From contig MGVC01000071.1 in NCBI GenBank assembly GCA_001800285.1, positions 29,642 to 93,641 on the forward strand: 64,000 nt of DNA, read 5' to 3'. How positions within the stretch are numbered: the first letter of the stretch is position 1; every line of letters starts with the position of its first letter. A program made the translations under genes and the position numbers. This DNA comes from Elusimicrobia bacterium RIFOXYA2_FULL_39_19. GTDB taxonomy: Bacteria; Elusimicrobiota; Endomicrobiia; CG1-02-37-114; XYA2-FULL-39-19. The notes beneath the pieces are model-generated. The model was not told the origin of the DNA. It made no database searches and saw only the letters and a list, made by a program, of their open reading frames with translations. Positions 37,801-45,015 of the stretch are shown piece by piece.

Positions 37801-40181
37801 ATCTTCTGCCTTCAAATGCAGAGCTTAAAGGAAACGTGAAGATCCCAGCAGCATATTCAAGTTATAAATTACTGCTTCCATTTCCTGTGCCTGGTATTGA
37901 AGTAGAGAACTTCCCAGCGGCGCTGGTACTATTACAGTCACCAGCAGACCTGGCCAGCGGTGACCCTATGTCAGGGTTAAAAGCTATTACAAATCCTGAC
38001 GGTTCATTTAACATAAAGGGATTAGTAGCAGGTACATATACATTAAAAGTGTTCGCTAAAGCAGGTACAGAAATGGGTAAATCAGGTCAAACTATTGTTG
38101 GGTTTGCTACTTTTGCTAAACAAGTAACCATATTAGCAAACACAGTAAATGATGCAGGTAATCTTGAACTGACCAGTGGTGCTTCTTTATCAGGAACCAT
38201 TAGAACCCAAATAGGTGGAAAAATTTCCAGCTCTGATGCTTCTATGGTTGTTGCCGCAACAAAAGATTTTAAAAAATTTGTGTTTGGTTCTCTTTCAATA
38301 AACCCTGTTACACTTGAAGTAAACAGCTATGAGATAATTGGCTTGGAACCAGCGGTAGACTATTATGTTGTGCTTCTTGCTCCTGAAACAGGTAAGGTTT
38401 TTGTGGATCCTACACTTACGAATGTTGCTACAAATGCTGAAAACAAAACCAAAAACATTACCTACAATGTTTATCCTCCAAATTTTGAAGCAAAAGTCAC
38501 AAAATTTACATACAAAAAAGAGTTTATAGAATCGTTTAAAAACCTTATTAGTCTGTTCCCGTCGTTAGCCGGGACTCTTACGCTTCCTATTCCTTTAGGT
38601 GATGATGACGAAGCATTATTGGTAGCTGATTTGCCAAGTGTAGACCTTGATCTTTATTACATTTACGGTTATGCCACAGAGCCTTTACAGCAGGAAAGCA
38701 TGACTCAGGTAATTACTACTGTTACCGCACAGGGAACAATAAAGTATCTTTCTACTTTTGAAGAAAAATTCCAGCAGAACAGAAAGGACTTCCTTGTAGT
38801 TTATGTGCCTTCAGAAAACGAGCTTCTTGGCGGCGCATCAACTTTTATATTTAACTTTCACGGTACAAACTCAAAAGACCTAATCAGAGATACACAATAT
38901 GAGTTCTGGTTTGGTGAAGATGCAAGAAGCGTAAAAATTATTAACCCTATGGCGGGCGGTACTGTAGAATTGGGTGAAGATGACCCATCGGGTATTTTAG
39001 TACCTCCGGGTTCCATTGAAGACGCAGTTGCTCTTAGCAGCGGTACCAGGGTTACTTGTATGAAAGTAACTGATGAATCTATCGGTGCACAGAAGAGAGG
39101 TAAGTATGCAAAAGGAGCCTTCTCATTCCCGATAAAGGCTTTTGATGCTGCAAAACCAGGTACCCAGGTAAGCAGTCTTTATGAAATGAGAGTTAACCTT
39201 ATATCAGGTCCGCTTGCTTCTATTTCACAAAATACGCCAATATCAGTTAACCTTCAGCTTTCCGATAATGCTTTAGATTATGATGAAGAAGACTTAAAGC
39301 TTTACAATTTGTCTTCCGACGGTACATCATGGGAAGAAGTAACAGGTATTCCTACTATTGACTGGGGCAAGTTTACACTAAGCATGAATGTGACCCATTG
39401 CTCAAAATTTGCAGTATTTGCAGTAGCAAGCAGTGATGATGACGGTGGCGGTGTAGATGTAGCTTCAACAACCGTAACTTATGATGTTACCACATCTACA
39501 TCTATTCAGTTAACCGGAGGCGGCAACACAGCAGACATTATTATTGACCCTGATACCTTTGAAGCATCCGGAAACGTTTCAGTAGTAGTTACGCTGAAAT
39601 CAGGACTTATCTGCACTACGGATGGGTTAACAGGCCTTGGTAAAGGTATAGAAATCACTGCTACAAGCGCTGGAAATACGTTACAGCCAAAGAAACCTAT
39701 TAAACTTAGCTATGTTTACACAGCGGCAGATGCTACCGGTGTTACCAATGAAAAAACTATTGGTATGGCTCGTGAAGATGCCGTAAATTCAAAATGGGTG
39801 CTTATTACAAATTCCAAGGTAGATACTACACTTAGAAAAGTAGAAGCTTCACTTACCCATTTAACTCTGTTCCAGTTAGTTGCCAGGGCAAACGCAAACC
39901 TCAACAGTGTGCAAGTGTTCCCGAATCCGTATAAACCGGGATCTGCCACAATTTATGACCGCGCATTGGGTATAAGGATTGATAATCTTACTACAGATGC
40001 CAAGGTAAAGATTTTCAATATTGCCGGCGAGCTTGTTTATGATGTTACGGCAACAGACGGTTATATTGACTGGCTGGCAGTAAATAAGAGCGGTAACGAA
40101 CTTGCAAGCGGTGTGTATATTTATTACATCACCGATACAGACGGACATAAAGCCAAAGGCAAGTTTGCAGTAATGAAATAA
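31836..40181 (+). CDS. Giant modular secreted/surface protein (about 2,781 aa from the preferred start)
   Basis: RBS aggagggg then signal peptide MFRKLFSVCTFALVLNVFAVSVAQAGD. N-terminal tandem modules with DxNxNxxxDxGEP loops, many carboxypeptidase-regulatory-like/Ig-like modules (e.g. GTVTDSDGDPVSGAKVDVYGP...ADGTFHVSGVRPGRYGMNVTKDGY), C-terminal VFPNPYKPG FlgD/T9SS-type-A-like domain. Track ORF start at 31698 lies on the promoter. Confidence 0.88.
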   Translation: MFRKLFSVCTFALVLNVFAVSVAQAGDPVISSIQEYGMAIDFDTLPSTITFKTWDDGTSTDLMYGTGLFGVPTGLFGIEDCGVVDFTTLNTFTNTGASPVNIAAIAGHTYTFKTTAGIPVKLYIQTISYPYVNFVAAYDYMSGGGKGFSGNISYFGSQPGNIYIVAGIGTPPGWTPKGQAMLAAPGPFSLNVSENGSGYYVWAYKDSNSNATYDNGVDPVVVAPAGPYMINDNIISGVSLELQDAGGSSGSISGNVNYSGIEGSGPGKAIAGLNEPYEGNPAWQPQRSAPITVPGSFNITNLPESSVYYVLVYRDSNNNDFNDYGEPFGYSGPYSVNGNVVSGVPVTVNDVGGGEGGGLQGYVGYSGVQTGTVYIKFKDGGVNGTDAGETSIFEYSNPSNSFFSMPLENSINYYVFAFMDVNDNSIYDAGEPQSIWDGPRSVTGSWTNINIMLTDGSGTGQGIEGLVNYSGIQFGGKVIVEIFDGDPQSGGTYANGINLFGFPDNRYYHIPLSVGSNFYIRAYLDTNYNDTLDDGEPFSTWEGPRSTSSNMFTIMDLNMTDSGEPAGDENKGTNYIMGDVSFTGSSLTRLISRCGIGDQYGIYPNQQLGYIQGYGWLYFNFGNLSDGNNFYVEVFADTNNNNICDTGIEPRIYQGPLTLNADTMPMQYLPITLESTISDTDMSAGTITVTIRGKLVDENENPIGGATVFLMDPGGFNNYDWNTFITKSSVTSNGALSGTSPNDYNFEFTAQNVKISQGMMYNYQFKAVKSGYKQAWMGQSFMNFDAGSTKYLWMSIQPRPVVTVSDLVISPTTISPNFDGKDDRAQISFKYSVATNMSSPENGASIKFVIDADDDGLYEVMDNSLFFYSGDGKRFKKKNSTDFINWSNPDYSKLIGPISEDSYQQLVAEYDPTIEFMCDGWGLAFNGTDSYYQDVYMMWEGRDNSWNPLPGGTYTAKLMIDDQMFDASDGLTYSTTVQITIESQEIYGTVTDSDGDPVSGAKVDVYGPTGGNMAFTKADGTFHVSGVRPGRYGMNVTKDGYVAVSLNDVLVEESGDTDAGTIELGQGITVTGVVTLPNPPLAGALKDNMGYSMQNLWANVEVWRSDGPGWYRSDFMIPLSKVALSSVTATYSISLEPGEFSMKVRSPGYASKEEQISIVDGQSAPTKDFTLERTAEIRGMIKLPVFESTTTASEFFDQTGRYWLWINLGAESADRKNRTGCGVGFSRDDVILNGKTTAEFTLFDLLPNKKYTLFVESEGTFARQQKVFYSSAASLGTIDLSFGGILTGTITLKDDCVSQLDANDYGPFQGEGNIPDGIPININVRSFDDNSWNGTMVYITTVAFPSSAQYTIRGLSSGKYEINVNAGSVDVAPDIQNRIVTLSTSVAMTKTVPFDIEMSKPTGSMQGTITNNSGNAIDWNKVCVTIAYPSTNGQDHSATPIQSASNPNVANYSVSDLPTGEAVIWVSEFDVAPSSISTFGKASGNTGTSWVIQNTRSGGTTSLNLELKAASTIYVKIYGSVSAISDIVAKTTTYAEINAIGGMGTGIARIQSIFMRKFAERTIAKRKEMYGGKEQIESSTIKDMMDLQTRIPNMKETSQIALFTGAGTDDGGSYAKFEIKGLEEGIYYVYPLVNTNFYIEPEYGMGGMGGDNMPQIVKYPYACIPFESFEVLNARETKEVVFTLSAGVNLSGTVKRAQAGVSENITVSLKNPFSGENIATTQVDFSSQNAIGLTTKSFAFNKVSPGKFIVTVWSPNYKIYSKEYQFSASSENVSLGQISLEKGASIIGSLVDANNKAISQNVLVECWAYPFVEGSYKNTDMAGVTLSSETSTAGRFTLPNLPGGTYMIKISPKSGSTVNYMVTTKAGITVPNSQAEVDAGTIKLNNGTAVSGKVTVPGASNTKIPVSNVLVIAYPQSVQDREGKNITATTDQNGLFTLRGLDLNVKYWEIKANARKDDPTQWTEVMKKYGPSIKSNILISTNTPTQSFNLLPSNAELKGNVKIPAAYSSYKLLLPFPVPGIEVENFPAALVLLQSPADLASGDPMSGLKAITNPDGSFNIKGLVAGTYTLKVFAKAGTEMGKSGQTIVGFATFAKQVTILANTVNDAGNLELTSGASLSGTIRTQIGGKISSSDASMVVAATKDFKKFVFGSLSINPVTLEVNSYEIIGLEPAVDYYVVLLAPETGKVFVDPTLTNVATNAENKTKNITYNVYPPNFEAKVTKFTYKKEFIESFKNLISLFPSLAGTLTLPIPLGDDDEALLVADLPSVDLDLYYIYGYATEPLQQESMTQVITTVTAQGTIKYLSTFEEKFQQNRKDFLVVYVPSENELLGGASTFIFNFHGTNSKDLIRDTQYEFWFGEDARSVKIINPMAGGTVELGEDDPSGILVPPGSIEDAVALSSGTRVTCMKVTDESIGAQKRGKYAKGAFSFPIKAFDAAKPGTQVSSLYEMRVNLISGPLASISQNTPISVNLQLSDNALDYDEEDLKLYNLSSDGTSWEEVTGIPTIDWGKFTLSMNVTHCSKFAVFAVASSDDDGGGVDVASTTVTYDVTTSTSIQLTGGGNTADIIIDPDTFEASGNVSVVVTLKSGLICTTDGLTGLGKGIEITATSAGNTLQPKKPIKLSYVYTAADATGVTNEKTIGMAREDAVNSKWVLITNSKVDTTLRKVEASLTHLTLFQLVARANANLNSVQVFPNPYKPGSATIYDRALGIRIDNLTTDAKVKIFNIAGELVYDVTATDGYIDWLAVNKSGNELASGVYIYYITDTDGHKAKGKFAVMK
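32451..33785 (+). repeat. Five tandem protein modules (~105-112 aa period), each with an acidic EF-hand/dockerin-like loop
   Basis: DSNSNATYDNGVDP (32451), DSNNNDFNDYGEP (32778), DVNDNSIYDAGEP (33093), DTNYNDTLDDGEP (33408), DTNNNNICDTGIEP (33744); spacings 327, 315, 315, 336 nt. Confidence 0.8.
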
Positions 40182-40194
40182 AAGCACAAAACAT

Positions 40195-40230
40195 GGATGC
40201 CTGGCGTTAGCCGGGCATCCTTTCTTGTGT
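40195..40230 (+). terminator. Rho-independent-like terminator after the giant gene
   Basis: GGATGCCTGGC-gtta-GCCGGGCATCC (11-bp stem, one G-U), followed by tttcttgtgt. Confidence 0.65.
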
Positions 40231-40301
40231 TCTGATTTTGAAATCTTAAAATTTCAACAACGGCCGCCGGAGTTGGCGGCAGTTAAAAAGGGGGATTCAT
40301 T

Positions 40302-41774
40302 ATGAAAAGCAAACTATTTGCAGTTTTAGTTTGTTTGGCAGTATGCGCGGGTTTTGCGTTTTCGGCAAAAACACCCAAAGTAATTGTTACCAGTTCCTAC
40401 GGCAAAGTTTTTGTGAAGTTAAACCAGACAGCAAATTGGACAAAGTGCTACACCGGTATGACCCTTGATGAAAATGCCTCTATCAAAACTGAAGCTAAAG
40501 CAAAAGCAGAAATTATGCTTTATGACGGCAGTAAACTAACCATAAAACCAAAATCAGAAATGTTTATAAAAATCCTTACAGACAGCCAGAAGGCTCTTGA
40601 ACAGAGGGCAGGCAAAGTAAGGTATAAAATATCCAAGCTGGCCCAGGGCAGATCTTTTGAATGCAAAACCCCTACCGCTGTTTGCTCTATCCGCGGTACA
40701 GAATTCTCCATGGATATCGGAGAAAATGACCAGACAGAATTAAAAGTATTTGAAGGCCTGGTAGCCGCAATTGGCACAGACGGCAAAGAGTTTGAAGTAG
40801 GCCCGGGAAAGAAAATGGAGTTCCTCACAAACGTTCCTCCGGAAGATCCGTCATCTTTTGATACTGAAGATAATGAAGAAGAATCAAAAAATCAACAGGA
40901 AAGCGAAAAAATGGCTACCCAGGCTGAAATAAATATGGACCTTTCAAAAGAAGCAGTACAGCAGATGGCAGCCACAGAAATGAAACTTGCTGAATACCAA
41001 CAGGGTAAAACTATCATTGATGTTTTTGGCAAGAGAGTAAGAATTGAGGAATATATAGTAAGAGGAAGCGCAGTAGGTTTAGGGGCAAACCAGTATAAAA
41101 TGGTTGTTTTAAACAGCAGAAAAGACCGTTTTGATTGGTATACCTGGATACCTACCTTTGCAAATAACTTTACAAGCATAGCAGAAGCCAATGAATGGGT
41201 AGGTTGGAGAAATGGCGATGTTGCCCCAGACAATTATTTACTTTCAACAGAATTTGGTGCAAGCAATACCGTTGATAATTCAAAATGGGGATATACTGGC
41301 GGCAGGGTAATTGATGATCCAAGCATTGCTCAGACACAAAACCTTGTTTTTGACAATTATTACTTTAAATTAAATGACGTTACCATGATCTCCTACGTGC
41401 CGGCAGGAGCAGCAGGGTCTCATATAAACAATTTTTCAACTGATGCTGTGTGGACTGTAAACGATCCCTCTGTATCCGGAACCATGACCAGTGCTCAGTT
41501 TGAGACTTGGTACAATACTGGTTATTTACTTCCTTCCGGTGATGATAAAATGCATTCGCGTTTTGAGTTTGGTTTTGCCGGCGGAACTTATACAGAAGAT
41601 ACCTATTCAATAGATGATTACGGTAAAGTTCCTTCCCTTACAGATTACGCAGGCGATAAGCTGAAATATAATATGGAACTTGTTATGTTCTATGACGGTT
41701 TTACCGGGACAGACAAAAAGATTGACCTTTGCGTAGAACCAAAAATCTTTATGGATTCAGGTTTAGTAAAGTAA
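40302..41774 (+). CDS. Secreted FecR-domain protein
   Basis: Signal peptide; VIVTSSYGKVFVKLNQTANWTKCYTGMTLDENASIKTEAKAKAEIMLYDGSKLTIKPKSE...CKTPTAVCSIRGTEFSMDI...GLVAAIGTDGKEFEVGPGKKM. Confidence 0.85.
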   Translation: MKSKLFAVLVCLAVCAGFAFSAKTPKVIVTSSYGKVFVKLNQTANWTKCYTGMTLDENASIKTEAKAKAEIMLYDGSKLTIKPKSEMFIKILTDSQKALEQRAGKVRYKISKLAQGRSFECKTPTAVCSIRGTEFSMDIGENDQTELKVFEGLVAAIGTDGKEFEVGPGKKMEFLTNVPPEDPSSFDTEDNEEESKNQQESEKMATQAEINMDLSKEAVQQMAATEMKLAEYQQGKTIIDVFGKRVRIEEYIVRGSAVGLGANQYKMVVLNSRKDRFDWYTWIPTFANNFTSIAEANEWVGWRNGDVAPDNYLLSTEFGASNTVDNSKWGYTGGRVIDDPSIAQTQNLVFDNYYFKLNDVTMISYVPAGAAGSHINNFSTDAVWTVNDPSVSGTMTSAQFETWYNTGYLLPSGDDKMHSRFEFGFAGGTYTEDTYSIDDYGKVPSLTDYAGDKLKYNMELVMFYDGFTGTDKKIDLCVEPKIFMDSGLVK

Positions 41775-41828
41775 AGTATAGATGTTATTTAAAAATGCGT
41801 TAATTATTTAACGAAAGGACATGAATTA

Positions 41829-43025
41829 ATGATTAAAAAAATAATTTTAGCAGTCGGAGTTTTAAGTTCTTTTACTTTAGCGTCTTTTGGGTCTGATATT
41901 GCCACCGTATTAAATGTTAAGGCTTTCGGCGGTCAATATAGTTATGAAGGTGAATCTGCGTCAAACGGCAATCTAAACATTGATTTTGTGCCGGCTATGA
42001 AATTTAGCGATAAGTTTTCTTTTCTTCCCGCTCTTTATGTTGAGTATAGAGGCGTAAAGGATGTTACAGAGCTTGTTGGCGGAGAAAAACTGTTACAACA
42101 GTCCGCAAGTTACAATCTTTCTCTAAGGCCGGTCTATAAAATAGGCGAAAATACAAAACTAAGAGCAAAAGTAGGTTATTTTAAACAGATGATAATAGAA
42201 GCAAAGGACGAAAGCTGGGGCAATGGTGCTTTTGATTATGCAAAAACATCTGTAGGTTTGGACGTGTCAAAGAAAAATATAAATATTGGATATTCAATGT
42301 ACATCATAGCTTTCCCAAACTATGCTTCTCTGGTTTCGCAGACTTCAGGCCAGTTTGGTGTTTCAGCTACAGATATAGGCAAAAACTTGCTTGATTTTAT
42401 GGCAAATGAAGTCAGCCTGTATGGAAAATTTTATCCTTTATCAGGGTTTGTAGTAGACTGGTCTTTTGCTTACACAATGAAAAGTTTTAATGACCAGACT
42501 ATTCAGCTTGACAACGGTGTTTATAATGCGTCTCAGAAAAGAGCTGATACGGTAATGGGTGTTGGTCTGTTCCCGTCATTTGCCATAGTGCCCACTGGCC
42601 CATTAACTATGTTTGGTGGTTTGAGCATAAATTATGTTTCAAATGCTTCAAATCAGAACAGATATGACACAGCAAAAAAACAGTTTATTGAAAAAGACTA
42701 TGATTACACAGAAACAAAAATAGCACCAATAATAAGTTTTTCATTCAATACAGTTCCTTTAAAATTGGATTTTTCTTATGAAATTGGCTCAAGGGCTTAT
42801 TTAAACAGACTGGTTCAGGATGTGGCAGGTGTTTATGGAACTGACAAAATTAAAACAGATACAACTTATTTATCCTTAGGATTAACCTATCCATTATCAG
42901 AAAAGTTAAGCCTTAAGGGTATTTACGGTTCTTATAACTCAAGTTCAAGCATGAAATATGAGCAGGTTTATAAGTACACTTATCAGACTTCAAACATGTT
43001 TTTGGGTGTAGCTTACGAACTGTAA
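41829..43025 (+). CDS. Outer-membrane beta-barrel-like protein, uncharacterised
   Basis: Signal peptide MIKKIILAVGVLSSFTLASFG; alternating amphipathic strands; C-terminal aromatic strand MFLGVAYEL. Confidence 0.65.
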   Translation: MIKKIILAVGVLSSFTLASFGSDIATVLNVKAFGGQYSYEGESASNGNLNIDFVPAMKFSDKFSFLPALYVEYRGVKDVTELVGGEKLLQQSASYNLSLRPVYKIGENTKLRAKVGYFKQMIIEAKDESWGNGAFDYAKTSVGLDVSKKNINIGYSMYIIAFPNYASLVSQTSGQFGVSATDIGKNLLDFMANEVSLYGKFYPLSGFVVDWSFAYTMKSFNDQTIQLDNGVYNASQKRADTVMGVGLFPSFAIVPTGPLTMFGGLSINYVSNASNQNRYDTAKKQFIEKDYDYTETKIAPIISFSFNTVPLKLDFSYEIGSRAYLNRLVQDVAGVYGTDKIKTDTTYLSLGLTYPLSEKLSLKGIYGSYNSSSSMKYEQVYKYTYQTSNMFLGVAYEL

Positions 43026-43029
43026 GTTA

Positions 43030-43058
43030 TTGTATCTTATGCAAATATTTGGTATATA
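43030..43058 (+). promoter_or_regulatory. Possible promoter for the PorV-like gene
   Basis: TTGTAT (43030-43035), 17 nt, TATATA (43053-43058). Confidence 0.35.
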
Positions 43059-43096
43059 TATATATTAGAATAAAAAATCATCAGGAGGTGTTAGAG

Positions 43097-44038
43097 ATGT
43101 TTAAAAAACTATGTTTGATGCTCTTGTCAGTTTGTGTAGTTTCCACAGTAAGTTTTGCGGGTGGAAAAGGTACTACCAGCGCAACATTTCTAAAGGTGGT
43201 AGGCGGTGCCAGATTAGCTGCTTTAGGCGGTGCTTATGGCGCGGTTTCCGGTGACATTGACTGCATAGGCTCTAACCCGGCAGGATTGGCTTCTTTAGAA
43301 AAATCTGAAGTTACCGCAACTTATGCTGTCTGGTTTCAGGAAATAAACTATCAGTATTTAGCTTATGCAATGCCCACAGGCGCAGGTACCTTTGGTCTTG
43401 CTATAAACATGCTTGGCGCTCCCGGCATGGACAGAAGAGATGCAAACGGAGATTTGGTTGATACAGCAGGCAATATTGTAACCACAGCAGAGAAGTTCGG
43501 CGCAAATGATTCAGCTATTACTCTTTCATATTCAAAATCCTTAGGTGAAAAAATGGCAATTGGTGTAAACGTAAAATCAATCACACAAAAGATTGATGAT
43601 AAATCTGGTTCAACAATTGGCCTTGACATTGGCGGCCTATACAAACTTTCTGAAAAAATAAACTTAGGTTTGGCGTTACAAAATGTTGGCGGTAGTGTAA
43701 AGTTCTTAGATGTTGCAGACCCTATTCCTACAAACCTGAAGATTGGTTCAAAGTATCAGGCTTCAGAAAAATTAATGGTAGCTCTTGATATAAATATTGG
43801 TACTGCAGATAGCGTTTCTACTGTTAATTTAGGCACCCAGTATACAGTAGCTATGGGTGAAAATATGGCTCTTCCTTTAAGACTTGGATACCGTACCGGT
43901 ATTGAATCAGGTGGCATGTCAGGTATTTCTTTGGGTTTAGGTTTTGAGCTTAAAAAATCATTCGGTGTAGATTTTACCTGGGCCCCTTATGGCGACCTTG
44001 GAGACACAATCAGAGCAGGCCTTGGCTATAAATTCTAA
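43097..44038 (+). CDS. PorV/PorQ-like (UPF0164) outer-membrane protein
   Basis: RBS aggaggtg; ATG 43097 preferred over 43049. GARLAALGGAYGAVSGDIDCIGSNPAGLASLEKSEVTATYAVWFQEINYQYLAYAMP; C-terminal GLGYKF. Confidence 0.85.
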   Translation: MFKKLCLMLLSVCVVSTVSFAGGKGTTSATFLKVVGGARLAALGGAYGAVSGDIDCIGSNPAGLASLEKSEVTATYAVWFQEINYQYLAYAMPTGAGTFGLAINMLGAPGMDRRDANGDLVDTAGNIVTTAEKFGANDSAITLSYSKSLGEKMAIGVNVKSITQKIDDKSGSTIGLDIGGLYKLSEKINLGLALQNVGGSVKFLDVADPIPTNLKIGSKYQASEKLMVALDINIGTADSVSTVNLGTQYTVAMGENMALPLRLGYRTGIESGGMSGISLGLGFELKKSFGVDFTWAPYGDLGDTIRAGLGYKF

Positions 44039-44066
44039 AAAATACTTTTACAAAAAAACAAAATTA

Positions 44067-44099
44067 AATAACCTCGCTAAAGAGCGGGGTTATTTTTTT
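44067..44099 (+). terminator. Rho-independent terminator
   Basis: AATAACCTCGCT-aaag-AGCGGGGTTATT then TTTTT. Confidence 0.88.
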
Positions 44100-44101
44100 A
44101 T

Positions 44102-44707
44102 ATGAAAAAAATACTACTATCACTTTTTATAATTTATGGACTGACTACTTCTGCCTTTTCTCAGCAGAACAATGAAGTATTTGTATCTAAGGCTGAGTTT
44201 TATACATCCAATAATTGCGGATATGTAAACATTATTTTTAATGATCTCGTAACGGTTAACGAAATTTTGATTAAAAGCATTAACGGAAAAAAAGTTCCGG
44301 AGTTTCCGCGTTATATAAATAATTCAGGTAAAATCTACGAGCAGGTTAAGGTAGTAAATCGTAAATTGTATGAAAGTATAGTAAAGATTCTTGAAACAGA
44401 AACTCCGGTTTCAATAAATTCCGGTTACAAAGAAATTAATTATGAAATTACTAAGTTTTCAATTTTAAAGAAAAGCAAATCATCACTTAAAGCTTTTGCA
44501 GAAGTGACTTTTGACGGTTCCCTGTCTGTAGAGTGCAAGGTGTTTGAAGGTAAAAACGGTTCCTGGATATCATGGCCGGCAAGGAAAGAAGGCAATTCAT
44601 GGGTAAAATTGGTGTTTTTAAGGAAAAAATATAAGGAAAAGATAGAAAAAATTCTGTTAAAAAGGTATGCAGATATAAAAAGTGAAGCCTATAACGGCTG
44701 GGAATAG
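44102..44707 (+). CDS. Secreted SpoVG-domain-like protein
   Basis: Signal peptide MKKILLSLFIIYGLTTSAFSQQ; ITKFSILKKSKSSLKAFAEVTFDGSLSVECKVFEGKNGSWISWPARKEGNSWVKLVFL resembles the SpoVG core. Confidence 0.75.
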   Translation: MKKILLSLFIIYGLTTSAFSQQNNEVFVSKAEFYTSNNCGYVNIIFNDLVTVNEILIKSINGKKVPEFPRYINNSGKIYEQVKVVNRKLYESIVKILETETPVSINSGYKEINYEITKFSILKKSKSSLKAFAEVTFDGSLSVECKVFEGKNGSWISWPARKEGNSWVKLVFLRKKYKEKIEKILLKRYADIKSEAYNGWE

Positions 44708-44713
44708 CGTTTT

Positions 44714-44742
44714 TTGACAATTATGTTTTTTTTTATTATAAT
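44714..44742 (+). promoter_or_regulatory. Consensus sigma-70 promoter for the tRNA genes
   Basis: TTGACA (44714-44719), 17 nt, TATAAT (44737-44742); first tRNA base at 44798. Confidence 0.8.
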
Positions 44743-44797
44743 CACACTCTGTAGAAAGACAGAATTACGTGTTCTTTGCTGACAATAACGATTTATA

Positions 44798-44870
44798 GGG
44801 CTCCTAGCTCAGCGGTCAGAGCGGTTGGCTCATAACCAATTGGTCGGGGGTTCAAATCCCTCGGAGCCCA
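44798..44870 (+). tRNA. tRNA-Met (anticodon CAT; CAT could also be lysidine-modified Ile)
   Basis: Cloverleaf: acceptor GGGCTCC/GGAGCCC, D-stem GCTC/GAGC, anticodon stem GTTGG-ctCATaa-CCAAT, T-arm GGGGG-TTCAAAT-CCCTC. First pair G-C favours elongator or Ile2 over initiator. Confidence 0.93.
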
Positions 44871-44893
44871 ATAAAAATAAATCATTTTTAAGA

Positions 44894-44967
44894 GGGCAAT
44901 TGGCTCAGTGGTTTAGAGCGTACGGTTCACATCCGTGAGATCGGGGGTTCAAATCCCTCATTGCCCA
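44894..44967 (+). tRNA. tRNA-Val (anticodon CAC)
   Basis: Cloverleaf: acceptor GGGCAAT/ATTGCCC, anticodon stem TACGG-ttCACat-CCGTG, T-arm GGGGG-TTCAAAT-CCCTC. Confidence 0.93.
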
Positions 44968-45015
44968 GATAATAAAAAATTTAAATAGCTGTTAACATAA
45001 GGAAAAGTAAAACAA

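Noticed and set aside
41796-41812. GTTAA-ttat-TTAAC type palindrome before the OMP gene as an operator
   Set aside because: Very short AT-only symmetry, expected by chance in this AT-rich background.
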